This document shows, one piece after another, positions 44,059 to 53,406 of a stretch of 64,000 nucleotides of DNA. Under the pieces are notes generated by a model. That model saw only the letters and a program-made list of their open reading frames with translations, was not told where the DNA came from and searched no databases. Within the stretch, counting starts at the first letter, position 1. Each line of letters begins with the position of its first letter. The stretch spans positions 57,868-121,867 of the forward strand of contig NZ_KB893255.1 of NCBI RefSeq assembly GCF_000374065.1, given 5' to 3'. The stretch is from Spirosoma luteum DSM 19990 (GTDB lineage: Bacteria > Bacteroidota > Bacteroidia > Cytophagales > Spirosomataceae). Made by a program: the position numbers and the translations under genes.

Positions 44059-46527
44059 TTATTCAGTGCGTAAGCTCTTCACCGGATTCATCAGCGCAGC
44101 GTTGATACTCTGAAAGGAGATGGTGATAAAAGCAATGAGAGTTGCCAGAACGCCAGCCACCATAAATACCCACCAGGGAATGTCAATTCTGTACTGAAAA
44201 TCCTGCAACCAGCGATTCATGACGATCCAGGCCAGGGGCGATGCAATAACAATGGCTACGAGCACCAGCTTCAGGAAGTCCTTTGACAGCAACAGAACAA
44301 TGCTTCCCACCGATGCCCCAAGCACTTTGCGGACGCCGATCTCCTTCGTTCGTTGCTGGGCGGCAAACGTAGCCAGACCGAACAGGCCCAGGCAGGAAAT
44401 CAGGATGGAAATAATTGTAAACGTGCGTACAATCCGCGCGGTGCGGGCTTCGGCCTGGTAGTTTTTCTGAAAATCCTCGTTCAGGAACGTGTACTCAAAG
44501 GGTTCGTCGGGGCGTATGGATTTCCACTTCTGTTCGAGGAAGGTCAGGATATTGCTCATATCACCCGTGTTGACGTGCACAATGAGGTAGTTGAAACCGG
44601 GGCGCCGACTGAGCATGAATGCAAAGGGCTCGATGGATTTGTGCAGGTCTTCGAAATGAAAATCGCTGACCACCCCTACAATTTCAAAGGGCGTACTTTC
44701 GCCCTGCCAGTCGAAGTTCAGACGCTGGCCGACGGCTTTATTCGGGTCTAGCTGAAACTGGCGGAGGGTTGCTTCGTTGACGATAATCCGGTTAGCCGTA
44801 TCGCCCGGAAACTGCCGGGAGAACAGGCGTCCCTGCTTCAGTTGGAAACCCATCGTTTGCTGGAAGTCAAAATCAACCCGGTTAATGCGAATGTCGTGGC
44901 CCTGCTCAACAGTTTGGTCAGGGCGGTGAAAAACCATGTCGCTGAGGTTGGCAATGCCCGGATAAAACTGCGCTCCGGCGGCTGATACAACCTGATTGTT
45001 CGAGAGAATTTCGCTGCGAAACGCCGTGTACGATGCCCGGGATTCAGGGCTACGAAAGGGTATGGCAATCTGCTGAGCCTGCGTAAAGCCCAGCGGTTTG
45101 TCGCGGAGGTAACGCATCTGTTCCTGGATTACAAATGAGGCCAGCACGAGACCCACCGACACCACAAACTGGAAAACGACCAGGCTCCGGCGTAGGGTTG
45201 TGGCTGATAGCGAATTACCCAACCGCCCTTTCAGAACATTTACGGGGCTGAACCACGACAGATAGAAGGCCGGATAACTACCCGCCAGCAAGCCCGTTAG
45301 CACTGCCAGACCGAAGAATGCGAGCAGACTTGTGGGCTGAAACAACTCACTATACAATAATTGCTTAGCCGTAAGTTGATTAAACAACGGAAGAAACAGG
45401 GCGGCTAAGGCCAGCGCGATTAAAAACGCCACGAATGTTAACACCATTGACTCACCCAGGAACTGCCGGACCAACGCCCCCTGCTCAGCGCCCAGCACCT
45501 TGCGGACGCCAACTTCTGCCGCCCGTCGGGCCGACTGGGCCGTGGATAAATTCATAAAATTGATGCAGGCAATCAGCAGCGTGAAGAGCGCAATGGAGCC
45601 CAGTATATACAGGTAAAGGATACTGTTAGTGGGCGTAACCACCGAATCGAAATGGCTGTAGAGGTGTAAATCGGGCACCCCGACCAGGAACAGGCTTCGG
45701 TCAAAACCGACCAGTTTGAGATCAGCGCGGGCGTATTTCTCGATGAAGGCCGGGAATTTTTTCTCCAGTTGAGCGGGATTGCCAGCGGCTGCCCCGTTGC
45801 TTCCCGCCGACTGAAGGCGCAGGTAGGTGTGGAACATGTTGTTATTCGCAAAATCCAGCCGACCGCTCCGCAGGAAACTCCCCATGTCGCCCGCGTAAAT
45901 CGGGATGAAGAATCGGGCATCGATGTGAGAATGGGCACTGGCATCGGTATAGACCCCCGTTACGTTGAACTCCTCCCCCATGCCCGCATCACCCCCAATG
46001 CGAATCAGTTTATTGAGCGCCGGCCCGTTGTCGAACAACTTGTGGGCTACGGATTCGGAGAGCACCACCGAGTGCACATTCCGCAGGGCCGTTTTGGCGC
46101 TCCCCTCAACAAACTCATAGGAAAACAGCTCGAAGAAGGTGGAGTCGACCTGATAGCCTTTTGTCTCGTAAAAAGACAGCAGCGGTTTCCCGGTTTCACG
46201 CACCTGCAACAACGATTTCTCGTCGGATTCGAATAACCGGGCCATCTGCGCAATTTCGGGATATTCTGCTTTTAGGGCTGGCCCATAGGGTGCCGATACG
46301 CTGGCGGCTTCCTGACCCGCGTTCTGCCCGATGACAGATTTCGATCCCAGCAGATACAAATTATCGGCATGCTGGTGGTACGTATCGAAAGACAGTTCGC
46401 TGCGGATATAAAGCAGCAACAGCATACAGCAGCACATCCCCACCGACAGACCCAGTGTATTGATGGCCGAAAAGGACTTACTCCGGGAAAGATTCCGTAG
46501 GGCAATTTTGAAATAATTTCGCCACAT
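44059..46527 (-). CDS. MacB/FtsX-type ABC permease (paralog 2)
   Basis: An 822-residue permease of the same architecture as its neighbour: MWRNYFKIALRNLSRSKSF start, first helix, MacB core, the NFMNLSTAQSARRAAEVGVRKVLGAE block, second module, and the NPVKSLRTE end. The pair arose by duplication. It has a probable sigma-54 promoter and upstream dyads. Relatives are thought to export peptides or other stress-related substrates; the substrate here is unknown. Confidence 0.92.
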   Translation of the reverse strand: MWRNYFKIALRNLSRSKSFSAINTLGLSVGMCCCMLLLLYIRSELSFDTYHQHADNLYLLGSKSVIGQNAGQEAASVSAPYGPALKAEYPEIAQMARLFESDEKSLLQVRETGKPLLSFYETKGYQVDSTFFELFSYEFVEGSAKTALRNVHSVVLSESVAHKLFDNGPALNKLIRIGGDAGMGEEFNVTGVYTDASAHSHIDARFFIPIYAGDMGSFLRSGRLDFANNNMFHTYLRLQSAGSNGAAAGNPAQLEKKFPAFIEKYARADLKLVGFDRSLFLVGVPDLHLYSHFDSVVTPTNSILYLYILGSIALFTLLIACINFMNLSTAQSARRAAEVGVRKVLGAEQGALVRQFLGESMVLTFVAFLIALALAALFLPLFNQLTAKQLLYSELFQPTSLLAFFGLAVLTGLLAGSYPAFYLSWFSPVNVLKGRLGNSLSATTLRRSLVVFQFVVSVGLVLASFVIQEQMRYLRDKPLGFTQAQQIAIPFRSPESRASYTAFRSEILSNNQVVSAAGAQFYPGIANLSDMVFHRPDQTVEQGHDIRINRVDFDFQQTMGFQLKQGRLFSRQFPGDTANRIIVNEATLRQFQLDPNKAVGQRLNFDWQGESTPFEIVGVVSDFHFEDLHKSIEPFAFMLSRRPGFNYLIVHVNTGDMSNILTFLEQKWKSIRPDEPFEYTFLNEDFQKNYQAEARTARIVRTFTIISILISCLGLFGLATFAAQQRTKEIGVRKVLGASVGSIVLLLSKDFLKLVLVAIVIASPLAWIVMNRWLQDFQYRIDIPWWVFMVAGVLATLIAFITISFQSINAALMNPVKSLRTE

Positions 46528-46561
46528 AAAGGTCCAGGGTTAAAGACGCCTGAATCCAGGG

Positions 46562-46577
46562 GGCAACTATTATACCA
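46562..46577 (-). promoter_or_regulatory. Probable sigma-54 (-24/-12) promoter of the permease pair
   Basis: The minus strand reads TGGTATAATAGTTGCC. This fits TGG-N8-TT-GC with GG at -24 and GC at -12 at exact spacing. The predicted start is near 46551, 24 nt before the ATG at 46527. The dyads at 46630-46676 sit where an enhancer-binding activator would bind. Confidence 0.62.
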
Positions 46578-46629
46578 GTTCCTAAACCCCCTCCAGCGCG
46601 CATCCAAAGGCAATAAGCTGGCAGATAGT

Positions 46630-46676
46630 TGTACGATTTCGGACAATCCCGGACACGCGATGTCCAGAATCGTACA
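46630..46676 (-). promoter_or_regulatory. Paired dyad sites upstream of the sigma-54 promoter
   Basis: TGTACGATTTCGGACA (46630-46645) and TGTCCAGAATCGTACA (46661-46676) are inverted copies of each other, 15 nt apart. The first is also itself a near-palindrome of form TGTnCG-N4-CGnACA. They lie 53-100 nt upstream of the -24 element, the normal position for NtrC-family binding sites. Confidence 0.6.
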
Positions 46677-47087
46677 GGAGGCATTTAGTGAGAAAATTAT
46701 CTGTCTACTTGGGTAGTTGTTCCCTTCTTTACAAGGCGGTTATTTCGGTAAACGACCACACTCGCATGGCCATTACACAACTCCTGGCAAGTGACGGGCG
46801 ACCCAGGCTTTCTCCGGTTTAATCAGCCGGTTCCCGGGATTGGCCCGGCTACCGCTGCCGGGATGCTAACGGGTACCAATGAAAAAAGGCACTTATTGAT
46901 TTAATGAATATGGCCGGCCATGCTGGCGTTGCCCCCTTTTACTATCGCTCTGCGAAATTAAAGAAGCGCTTTCCCGCCGGGGCCGAAACAAAATGCCCGT
47001 TCTCGAAGCGGTTCGTAACAAACTCCTTCACCGGATTTATGCAGTCATACGGTGGCAAAAACAAGCGGGAGAGTTTACTGCTTACCC
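46677..47087. other. Intergenic region upstream of the permeases
   Basis: About 410 nt without a recognisable gene. Several GC-rich short inverted repeats occur near 46820-46865. Short ORFs on both strands have no identifiable product. Confidence 0.4.
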
Positions 47088-47726
47088 CTACTTCCGACCA
47101 AAATCCGCGGGATTTTCGCCCCAGACGGTAGTCTCCCATTTCAGAACCGGGTTAGCGAATTTGTGGGTCTGAAGCCAGGTCTCGGCCCGGTCGAGGAGGT
47201 CAAAGAGCTCGGTGTTACGGGCAGTTTCTTCGAGTTTGGTATTCGCTTTTTTCTTTTTCACCCAGCCAATAGCCGTTCGGGAATCAGAGTACACGGGAAT
47301 GTTGCTGCCTTTCTGATGCAGCAGGGCCAGGGCGTGAACGATGGCCAGAAACTCGCCGATGTTGTTGGTACCGTCGGCATACGGGCCTTTCAGAAACAGC
47401 CGCTGCCGTGTACCCAGGTAGATGCCCTGGTATTCCATGTCGCCCGAAGCGGTGTTCCAGGCGGCATCTACTACCAGACTATCCTGTATGGGCAAGCCAA
47501 CCAGCCCATCAAGTTTGCTCTGTTTGGCTACGGGTTTAGTGCCTTGTCCAACGTGCTGATGCGGTTTGTCTTTAAAGGCTTTCAGGGCTTCCGGCTTGCT
47601 ATCGAACGATTTGAACAACGGTTTGGCAAAACCATCGGTCTGCGCTTTGGCATCGTCCCAGGAGTCGTAAACCCCCGGTTTCCGGCCTTGCCAGACCACA
47701 TAAAATTTTGGCTTCTTTTTACCCAT
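47088..47726 (-). CDS. Ribonuclease H with viroplasmin domain
   Basis: A 212-residue protein. Residues 1-50 form the caulimovirus viroplasmin/RNase H N-terminal domain (KFYVVWQGRKPGVYDSWDD), which binds RNA-DNA hybrids. Residues 80-212 form an RNase HI fold with D87 (VVDAAWN), E125 (NNIGEFLAIV), D148 (VYSDSRTAIGW) and a final Asp at 209. It removes RNA from hybrids. A -7 box lies 19 nt before the ATG. Confidence 0.94.
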   Translation of the reverse strand: MGKKKPKFYVVWQGRKPGVYDSWDDAKAQTDGFAKPLFKSFDSKPEALKAFKDKPHQHVGQGTKPVAKQSKLDGLVGLPIQDSLVVDAAWNTASGDMEYQGIYLGTRQRLFLKGPYADGTNNIGEFLAIVHALALLHQKGSNIPVYSDSRTAIGWVKKKKANTKLEETARNTELFDLLDRAETWLQTHKFANPVLKWETTVWGENPADFGRK

Positions 47727-48135
47727 TTTACGGAAAGTTACCCCGCAAAGCTATGAAATACGTTGCCGTTCTGCTACTCGCCCGGCTGGTACGAGCGGGT
47801 AATATGGCCAATCCTGACCTGTAATGACAAAAAAAGGCGGTTGGTACCGGAAGATATCCGGCCACACCTGCGGAAAGTTGCCCCGCAGTGAAACGGCCCG
47901 GCTATTTCGGTCCGGCTCGACAGCCATTTCCACTTAAACTGCCCTAACTGACGTCAGGAACCACTCCGCACCAGCCAGAAACTACTCCGGCGTCTGCCTC
48001 GTGAACTTCCGAAATGCCCGGTTGAACGTCAGATTAAGGGTTTCATCACGCCGGAAGTTGATAGGGATAAGGTCGGCACCGCCACGGGCATCGTGAATCG
48101 TGCCGGTTTTCGGGTGTAGAACACCTTGTGGCGGC
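47727..48135. other. Intergenic region, possible AraC-family remnant
   Basis: About 410 nt without an intact gene. On the minus strand near 48003-48065 one frame reads LNLTFNRAFRKFTRQTPE then a stop, resembling the C-terminal end of an AraC-family HTH domain. The rest of such a gene is absent. Confidence 0.3.
47746..47753 (-). promoter_or_regulatory. -7 box for the RNase H gene
   Basis: TAGCTTTG on the minus strand, an exact match to TAnnTTTG, 19 nt before the ATG at 47726. Confidence 0.5.
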
Positions 48136-48549
48136 TTACCGGACCAGCATGCGTTCCGCTACGCCCAGCAAAAAAACGAAGGTCCAGCCTGCGGTTCGCA
48201 GCCAGTTGGTGCTTACCAGCCAGTGAAGGGTTTCGGGGGTCGCATCGCCAGCGGCAATGGCGTTGTGAATCGGTACGGCCTGGAACGCGGTGGCAGCCCA
48301 CATCAGCCCGACTAGAACCGCGGAGGCCAGCGTGAGCCACGAAACCCGGTTCTGTACCGACCATCCGACCAGTATCACCTGCACCAGCATCAGCGGCCCG
48401 ACAATAAACGTTATCAGGTTTGAGTATTTCGGATGCCAGCCGGCGAGTTCGGCGGGGCTGTAATACTGAAAACCAGGATAAATAATCAGTTGTACGAGCC
48501 AGATGAGCACGACCAGGCCAAAATCAACGGTGATGCGGGCGGTATTCAT
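48136..48549 (-). CDS. Small four-helix membrane protein
   Basis: A 137-residue protein with four hydrophobic helices (VVLIWLVQLIIYPGFQYY, LITFIVGPLMLVQVILVGW, LASAVLVGLMWAATAF, and a C-terminal one). I do not recognise the family. The ATG at 48549 overlaps the pepT stop as ATGA, so it is translationally coupled to pepT. An upstream frame extension within pepT is rejected. Confidence 0.75.
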   Translation of the reverse strand: MNTARITVDFGLVVLIWLVQLIIYPGFQYYSPAELAGWHPKYSNLITFIVGPLMLVQVILVGWSVQNRVSWLTLASAVLVGLMWAATAFQAVPIHNAIAAGDATPETLHWLVSTNWLRTAGWTFVFLLGVAERMLVR

Positions 48550-49793
48550 GCCCGCTCTTCCCAAACCTGCGCTACGTTTACGATTACATCGACAGCGTGT
48601 TGCATGTCCTGCACCGATACCCACTCCTGCCGAGAGTGAAAGGCGTGTTCGCCCGCGAAGATATTAGGACAGGGCAGCCCCATGAATGACAGCCTGGACC
48701 CATCGGTGCCGCCCCGGATACTCCGTCGATTGGCCGTTAGTCCCGCCCGGTGAATTGCTTCCAGCGCATTGTCCACTACGGCTGGGTGCTGGTCCAGCAC
48801 GGCCTTCATGTTGCGATACTGCTCGTTCACGACCAACTGTGCCGAGGAGCCAGGGTAATTAGCCAACACGTCGTTCAATTGATGTTGCAGGTAGGTTTCT
48901 TTCTCCTGCAAACCCACTTCTGTAAAATCGCGGATAATAAACTCCACCACTGCCTGGTCCTGATTCCCTTCCATTCGGGTTGGATGGACGAAGCCTTCTT
49001 TGGCTTCCGTCGTTTCGGGCGAGAGAGCTGTTTTCGGCAAAGCAGCCAGCAGATCAGCGGCAATTTTCAGGGCATTTTCGAGTTTACCTTTGGCAAAACC
49101 GGGGTGCGTACTCACGCCCTGAATAGTGATTTTGACCGCATCGGCCGAGAACGTCTCATCTTCCAGCGTCCCCAGCGACTCACCGTCGATGGTATAACCA
49201 AAATCGGCACCCAGCTTCTGAATATCCACTTTTTCGGTGCCGCGTCCTATTTCTTCATCGGGGGTAAACAACAGCCGAATCCAGCCGTGTTTTACTTCGG
49301 GATGCATCAGCAGGTAGTTGGCGGCATCCATAATTTCGGCCAGACCCGCTTTATTGTCGGCCCCCAGCAGCGTAGTACCACTGGCCGTAATAATGTCGTT
49401 GCCCAATTGGTTGTGTAAATCGGGGTGGTCGGCCACGCGGATAACCTGGGTGGCATCATCCGGCAGCGTTATATCCGAACCGCTCCAGTTGTGGTGGATG
49501 ATGGGTTTCACGCCCGCCCCCGTCACGTCGGGCGAGGTATCGACGTGCGAACAGAAGCAAATCGTGGGTACGTTCGCCTTATCGGTATTGGCAGGAATGG
49601 TCGCGTACACATAGCCCCACTCGTCGAGTTCGGCATCGGCCAGGCCCATTTCGAGTAACTCCTGCAACAGGACCCGGCTGAGGTCTTTTTGCTTTCCGGT
49701 ACTCGGGTTCGTTTTCGACTGCGGGTCCGATTGGGTATCGATCTGCACGTAGCGCAGGAACCGGTCAACGGCGGTGTAAGTGTAATTTTCCAT
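48546..49793 (-). CDS. pepT: Peptidase T (tripeptidase)
   Basis: The 415-residue M20B zinc aminopeptidase cleaves the N-terminal residue from tripeptides. Visible: RFLRYVQIDTQSDP at the start, FCSHVDTSPDVTG (His and Asp ligands), LLGADNKAGLAEI, TPDEEIGRGTEK (catalytic and metal Glu), and RGGTDGSRLSFMGLPCPNIF. Length is normal. The start is an ATG. Confidence 0.97.
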   Translation of the reverse strand: MENYTYTAVDRFLRYVQIDTQSDPQSKTNPSTGKQKDLSRVLLQELLEMGLADAELDEWGYVYATIPANTDKANVPTICFCSHVDTSPDVTGAGVKPIIHHNWSGSDITLPDDATQVIRVADHPDLHNQLGNDIITASGTTLLGADNKAGLAEIMDAANYLLMHPEVKHGWIRLLFTPDEEIGRGTEKVDIQKLGADFGYTIDGESLGTLEDETFSADAVKITIQGVSTHPGFAKGKLENALKIAADLLAALPKTALSPETTEAKEGFVHPTRMEGNQDQAVVEFIIRDFTEVGLQEKETYLQHQLNDVLANYPGSSAQLVVNEQYRNMKAVLDQHPAVVDNALEAIHRAGLTANRRSIRGGTDGSRLSFMGLPCPNIFAGEHAFHSRQEWVSVQDMQHAVDVIVNVAQVWEERA

Positions 49794-49811
49794 AATGAAG
49801 TTCTAGTGAGT

Positions 49812-50210
49812 TCAACGGGTTACGGGTTCAATCATGTCCCAAAGATTGCCGTACAGATCGGCAAAAACGGCTACAGTTCCATAAGGCTCCACCGATGGTT
49901 TTCGAATGATTGTTACGTGCTGGTCCAGCAGATGCTGATAATCGCGGGCAAAGTTATCGGTATGTAAAAACAGAAAAACCCGCCCACCCGTTTGATCACC
50001 AACCCGACTCCGCTGCTCATCCGTAGCGGCTTTAGCCAGCAACAACCGACATCCCTCCGACCCGGGCGGAGCAACCACAACCCACCGTTTGGTTTCACTC
50101 ATTACGGTGTCTTCAATCAGCGTGAACCGAAGTTTCTGCGTGTAAAAGGAAATGGCATCGTCGTAGTTGTCAACGACCAGGGCAATTTGAGCAATGTGCT
50201 GTTTCAACAA
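49812..50210 (-). CDS. VOC family protein (glyoxalase/bleomycin-resistance fold)
   Basis: A 132-residue single VOC protein: IAQIALVVDNYDDAISFYTQKL at the N-terminus, a second beta-alpha half with VFLFLHTDNFARDYQHLL, and EPYGTVAVFADLYGNLWDMIEP with the metal-site Glu. The function is not specified. No ATG is available in frame; translation probably starts at TTG 50210 or 50207. Confidence 0.88.
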   Translation of the reverse strand: MLKQHIAQIALVVDNYDDAISFYTQKLRFTLIEDTVMSETKRWVVVAPPGSEGCRLLLAKAATDEQRSRVGDQTGGRVFLFLHTDNFARDYQHLLDQHVTIIRKPSVEPYGTVAVFADLYGNLWDMIEPVTR

Positions 50211-50255
50211 ACAATGATGGGTTTATTAACTGGATCGGGCCAGGCACCCTGCTTT

Positions 50256-50717
50256 TCAAAGCATACTCGCCAGATCAGCCGGGGAATAGTTCACACTTTT
50301 GAGCGTCTTGTGGTCGGCATCGCGGTACACCAGGTATTTGCCATCCGACTCAATGTAATGGCAAGGAACGCCTTTGGCCTGGTATTCGGCGACGGTGGCT
50401 TCGGCTTCGGCTACCGTTCCGCAGGCCTTGCTCATGTTGGAACGCTGCACTTCATCGAACAGCGTCTTGAACGTATCGCCCAGCCCAAACTCCAGCACCG
50501 CCCCCGATAATACATACTGTAGATCGCAGAGGGCATCGGCAACGGCAACGATATCACCGTCTAAGATGGCTTCGCGGAGTTCATCCAGCTCCTCAGTCAA
50601 CAATGATACGCGCAGGTTGCAGCGGGCTTCGGACGGAATCTGGGGCGTTTCTAAAACGGGCGCGTGGAAGGTGCGGTGAAATTCCGCTACCTGGTTCAGC
50701 GAATCGGGGCTTTGCAC
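50256..50717 (-). CDS. MazG-like nucleotide pyrophosphohydrolase
   Basis: A 153-residue all-alpha pyrophosphohydrolase. The metal-binding pattern EE-x2-E then E/D-x-x-D is seen in LLTEELDELREAILDG and VADALCDLQYVL. It probably hydrolyses a non-canonical (d)NTP or a related nucleotide. The start appears to be GTG at 50717. An inverted repeat separates it from the upstream gene. Confidence 0.85.
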   Translation of the reverse strand: MQSPDSLNQVAEFHRTFHAPVLETPQIPSEARCNLRVSLLTEELDELREAILDGDIVAVADALCDLQYVLSGAVLEFGLGDTFKTLFDEVQRSNMSKACGTVAEAEATVAEYQAKGVPCHYIESDGKYLVYRDADHKTLKSVNYSPADLASML

Positions 50718-50731
50718 GTTATATAATGATA

Positions 50732-50792
50732 AATGATGAATGATAAATGATGATTACTGCTCTACGTAATTCATCATTTATCATTCATCATT
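50732..50792. repeat. AATGATGAATTATAA-type repeat, copy 2
   Basis: A perfect 22-bp inverted repeat (50732-50753 with 50771-50792), 17-nt loop, built of AATGATGAATGATAAATGATGA. It lies between two minus-strand genes and would form the 3' hairpin of the upstream one. Confidence 0.85.
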
Positions 50793-50797
50793 GGTTA

Positions 50798-51358
50798 CTA
50801 GTTTTCCTCCTCGTTGCTAAACGAATAGAGCGTGGTATCGAGGGATAACGTATTGTTGGTGAAGTGCTTGATGAAATCTTCGATGACCTCGTCGGTTACT
50901 TCGTCCACGTTTAGACAAACATCCAGGGCAATGCCATAGTCGGACTCCATATCCACCTCAACGTGTTCCTGTACTTTTACCGTTTCGGTCTCTTCAATCT
51001 CATCGATAATCTCGGTCAGGGCCGTTTCGGCTTCCTCTTCCAGTTCCGGCGTAATTTTATAGGTGGGCTTACGGTCTTCGGGTGGTACGTATTCGGGGTA
51101 CGTTTTGCGCACCTGTTCGAGGGCCATTTCGTACACCAAACTGCTGTGGTGCAGGCGAAGTGTGTACACCAGCGCATCGAAGATGACTTCTTCGCCCTGA
51201 TACTTACCGGGAAACTGAATATGAGCACATTCGCCCTCTTCCAGCACGTCCAAATCATCGTCCTCTACAAAAACGAACGATTTGCCCTCCTGCTGACATT
51301 CGTCTTTCAGGGCGCTTATTTCTTCGGGGTCATACCCCTCATTTTTATACTTAGCCAT
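50798..51358 (-). CDS. Acidic conserved-looking protein of unknown function
   Basis: A 186-residue, very acidic protein with no membrane segment or signal peptide. I do not recognise a family. Visible parts are KSFVFVEDDDLDVLEEGECAH, ALVYTLRLHHSSLVYE and a Glu-rich middle. The strong -7 box 4 nt before the ATG supports it as a real gene. Confidence 0.72.
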   Translation of the reverse strand: MAKYKNEGYDPEEISALKDECQQEGKSFVFVEDDDLDVLEEGECAHIQFPGKYQGEEVIFDALVYTLRLHHSSLVYEMALEQVRKTYPEYVPPEDRKPTYKITPELEEEAETALTEIIDEIEETETVKVQEHVEVDMESDYGIALDVCLNVDEVTDEVIEDFIKHFTNNTLSLDTTLYSFSNEEEN

Positions 51359-51362
51359 AAGA

Positions 51363-51370
51363 CAAAGCTA
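51363..51370 (-). promoter_or_regulatory. -7 box 4 nt before the ATG (leaderless mRNA)
   Basis: TAGCTTTG on the minus strand, then TCTT and ATG. With the start expected about 5 nt after the box, transcription would begin at the A of the ATG. Confidence 0.55.
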
Positions 51371-51756
51371 GTGAAGATTTTTAGAATGGGGATAGAATAG
51401 ACCCGCCCAATCGGAGCAATCAGCGTAAATAGTCCGAATTTGCCGGAGGCATTTAACGTCCCTGACGGTGTGGAGCTATTTATTTTTACTGAATGGCCTT
51501 TACGCCTGGGCTTATGCCCGACCAAAGATCTTTTGGCATTAACCTGGAAGGTGATTGGTAGAGTTTCTTTCTTTTTTGTCCCGGCTCATTCCCTTATTTC
51601 GTTGTTAAAGGCTTAGAAAGCCGACAGTAAATCCGACGGATAATGTACTCTTTTCGATAAAGCGTACGCTGGTTTCGATTGGTCACCGAAAATTTAACAG
51701 TTGACTAATTGATCCAATACGCTTTAAACCGTACGCGATACCACGCATCTTTCTCT
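51371..51756. other. Intergenic region before the first sulfatase
   Basis: About 390 nt with no gene and no clear promoter box for the sulfatase. Nothing else stands out. Confidence 0.4.
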
Positions 51757-53313
51757 ATGAGACAATTACTCGTTCTTGCCGCTATTGCGCTCCTGGGTTG
51801 CCAGACAGACCGTAGTAAAGCCACTGCGCAATCGGGGAAAACACCCATGTCAAAGCCCAACATTCTGATTATTTACGCCGACGACCTTGGCTACGGGGAT
51901 GTGAGCGCTTACGGACAGGGCACGCTGAAAACACCTAATATCGACCGGCTTGCCGCGTCGGGCATTCGGTTTACCAATGGGTACGCTACGTCGGCAACCT
52001 GCACCCCCAGCCGGTTTGCCCTGCTGACCGGTGTGTATCCCTGGCGCAATGAAAACGCCAAAATCCTCCCCGGCGATGCCCCCCTGCTCATCGACACAAC
52101 CGCCATCACCGTAGCCAGCATGCTCAAAAAACAAGGATACGCAACGGGCGTCGTTGGCAAGTGGCACCTTGGTCTGGGCAATGGGAATGTGGACTGGAAC
52201 AAAGCAATTGCCAAAACGCCCAACGACCTGGGGTTCGACGAATCATACATCATGGCGGCCACCGGCGACCGCGTGCCGACGGTGTACGTCGAGAACCGGC
52301 AGGTAGTAGGGTTGCAGGCCAGTGACCCGCTGTCCGTCAGCTACGAAAAAAACTTTCCTGGCCAGCCTACCGCCCTTACCAATCCCGAACTGATGACCAA
52401 AATGAAATGGCATCACGGCCACAACCAGAGCGTAGTAAATGGCGTTCCGCGTATTGGCTTCATGAAAGGAGGCAAAAACGCTACCTGGACCGATGAGACA
52501 ATGGCGGATGTGTTCCTGGGCAAAGCCAAAGACTTTGTTGACCAGCACAAGGAAAAGCCGTTCTTTCTTTACTACGCCCTGCATGAACCACACGTACCCC
52601 GTGTGCCAGGAGCAAAGTTTGCCGGAAAATCGGGCCTGGGGTCACGCGGAGACGCCATTCTGGAAGCCGACTGGTGCGTGGGAGAAATAATGAAGAAACT
52701 AAAAGCCGACGGCTTACTCGACAATACGCTGGTTATTCTGTCAAGTGATAACGGCCCCGTGCTGAACGACGGCTATTACGATGAAGCAGTGGAGAAAAAC
52801 GGCACACACACTCCCTGGGGTAAGTTTCGGGGTGGCAAGTACAGTTTGTTCGATGCCGGAACCCACGTGCCGTTCATCGTTTCCTGGTCCGGCCACATAA
52901 AGAAAGGCGTATCCGATGCGGTGGTTTGCCAGATTGATTTACTGGCGTCGCTGGCGGCCCTGGTTGGCAGTGTCGACAAAACCACGGATAGTGAGAACAT
53001 ACTCGATGCGTTGCTGGGGAATGCGGAAACCGGTCGGCAGAATCTGGTGCTGGAAGCCTCCGGGCGGCTGGCCTTCCGGGCGGGGGAGTGGGCGTTTATA
53101 CCATCCTACCCAGGCAGGCCGCTCAATAAAGAAGTAAACATTGAAACCGGGCTGAGTCAGACCCCGCAACTCTACAATCTCCAGACCGACCCCGGCCAGC
53201 GTACGAATCTGGCTACCGCCAATCCGAACAAACTGGCCGAACTGGAAAAACAAATGAAAGCCCTGGTGGGCGATGCCTATCAGGCAAAAACGGATGAGTT
53301 GAAACTGCGTTGA
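51757..53313 (+). CDS. Sulfatase lipoprotein 1 (Cys-type)
   Basis: A 518-residue sulfatase that removes sulfate esters. The lipobox ends at C15 (AAIALLGC), so it is a lipoprotein. Metal residues D42 and D43 are in NILIIYADDLGYGD. The formylglycine motif is C82-T-P-S-R. SSDNGPVLNDG and GGKYSLFDAGTHVPF complete the family pattern. Cys-type enzymes need formylglycine conversion; no maturase gene is in the window. I chose ATG 51757; an upstream in-frame ATG at 51709 lacks the signal. The substrate is unknown. Confidence 0.95.
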   Translation: MRQLLVLAAIALLGCQTDRSKATAQSGKTPMSKPNILIIYADDLGYGDVSAYGQGTLKTPNIDRLAASGIRFTNGYATSATCTPSRFALLTGVYPWRNENAKILPGDAPLLIDTTAITVASMLKKQGYATGVVGKWHLGLGNGNVDWNKAIAKTPNDLGFDESYIMAATGDRVPTVYVENRQVVGLQASDPLSVSYEKNFPGQPTALTNPELMTKMKWHHGHNQSVVNGVPRIGFMKGGKNATWTDETMADVFLGKAKDFVDQHKEKPFFLYYALHEPHVPRVPGAKFAGKSGLGSRGDAILEADWCVGEIMKKLKADGLLDNTLVILSSDNGPVLNDGYYDEAVEKNGTHTPWGKFRGGKYSLFDAGTHVPFIVSWSGHIKKGVSDAVVCQIDLLASLAALVGSVDKTTDSENILDALLGNAETGRQNLVLEASGRLAFRAGEWAFIPSYPGRPLNKEVNIETGLSQTPQLYNLQTDPGQRTNLATANPNKLAELEKQMKALVGDAYQAKTDELKLR

Positions 53314-53406
53314 CCGATAGTATCAACGACCCAAACCAGGACCTGGTTAAACTAAACAGACAATGATAAGCTGCTTACCATTAGCGAAGAACGTAGCGGC
53401 AATAAC

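Noticed and set aside
46904..47139. ORFs on both strands, one containing INPVKEF, and a CTTCACCGGATTTAT word like the 3' ends of the permease genes
   Set aside because: The match is only about 15 nt and no other part of a third permease could be found, so a remnant is not supported.
48003..48122. Possible end of an AraC-family HTH domain on the minus strand
   Set aside because: Only about 15 residues resemble the family, there is no start and no first HTH. Mentioned in the intergenic entry but not called as a pseudogene.
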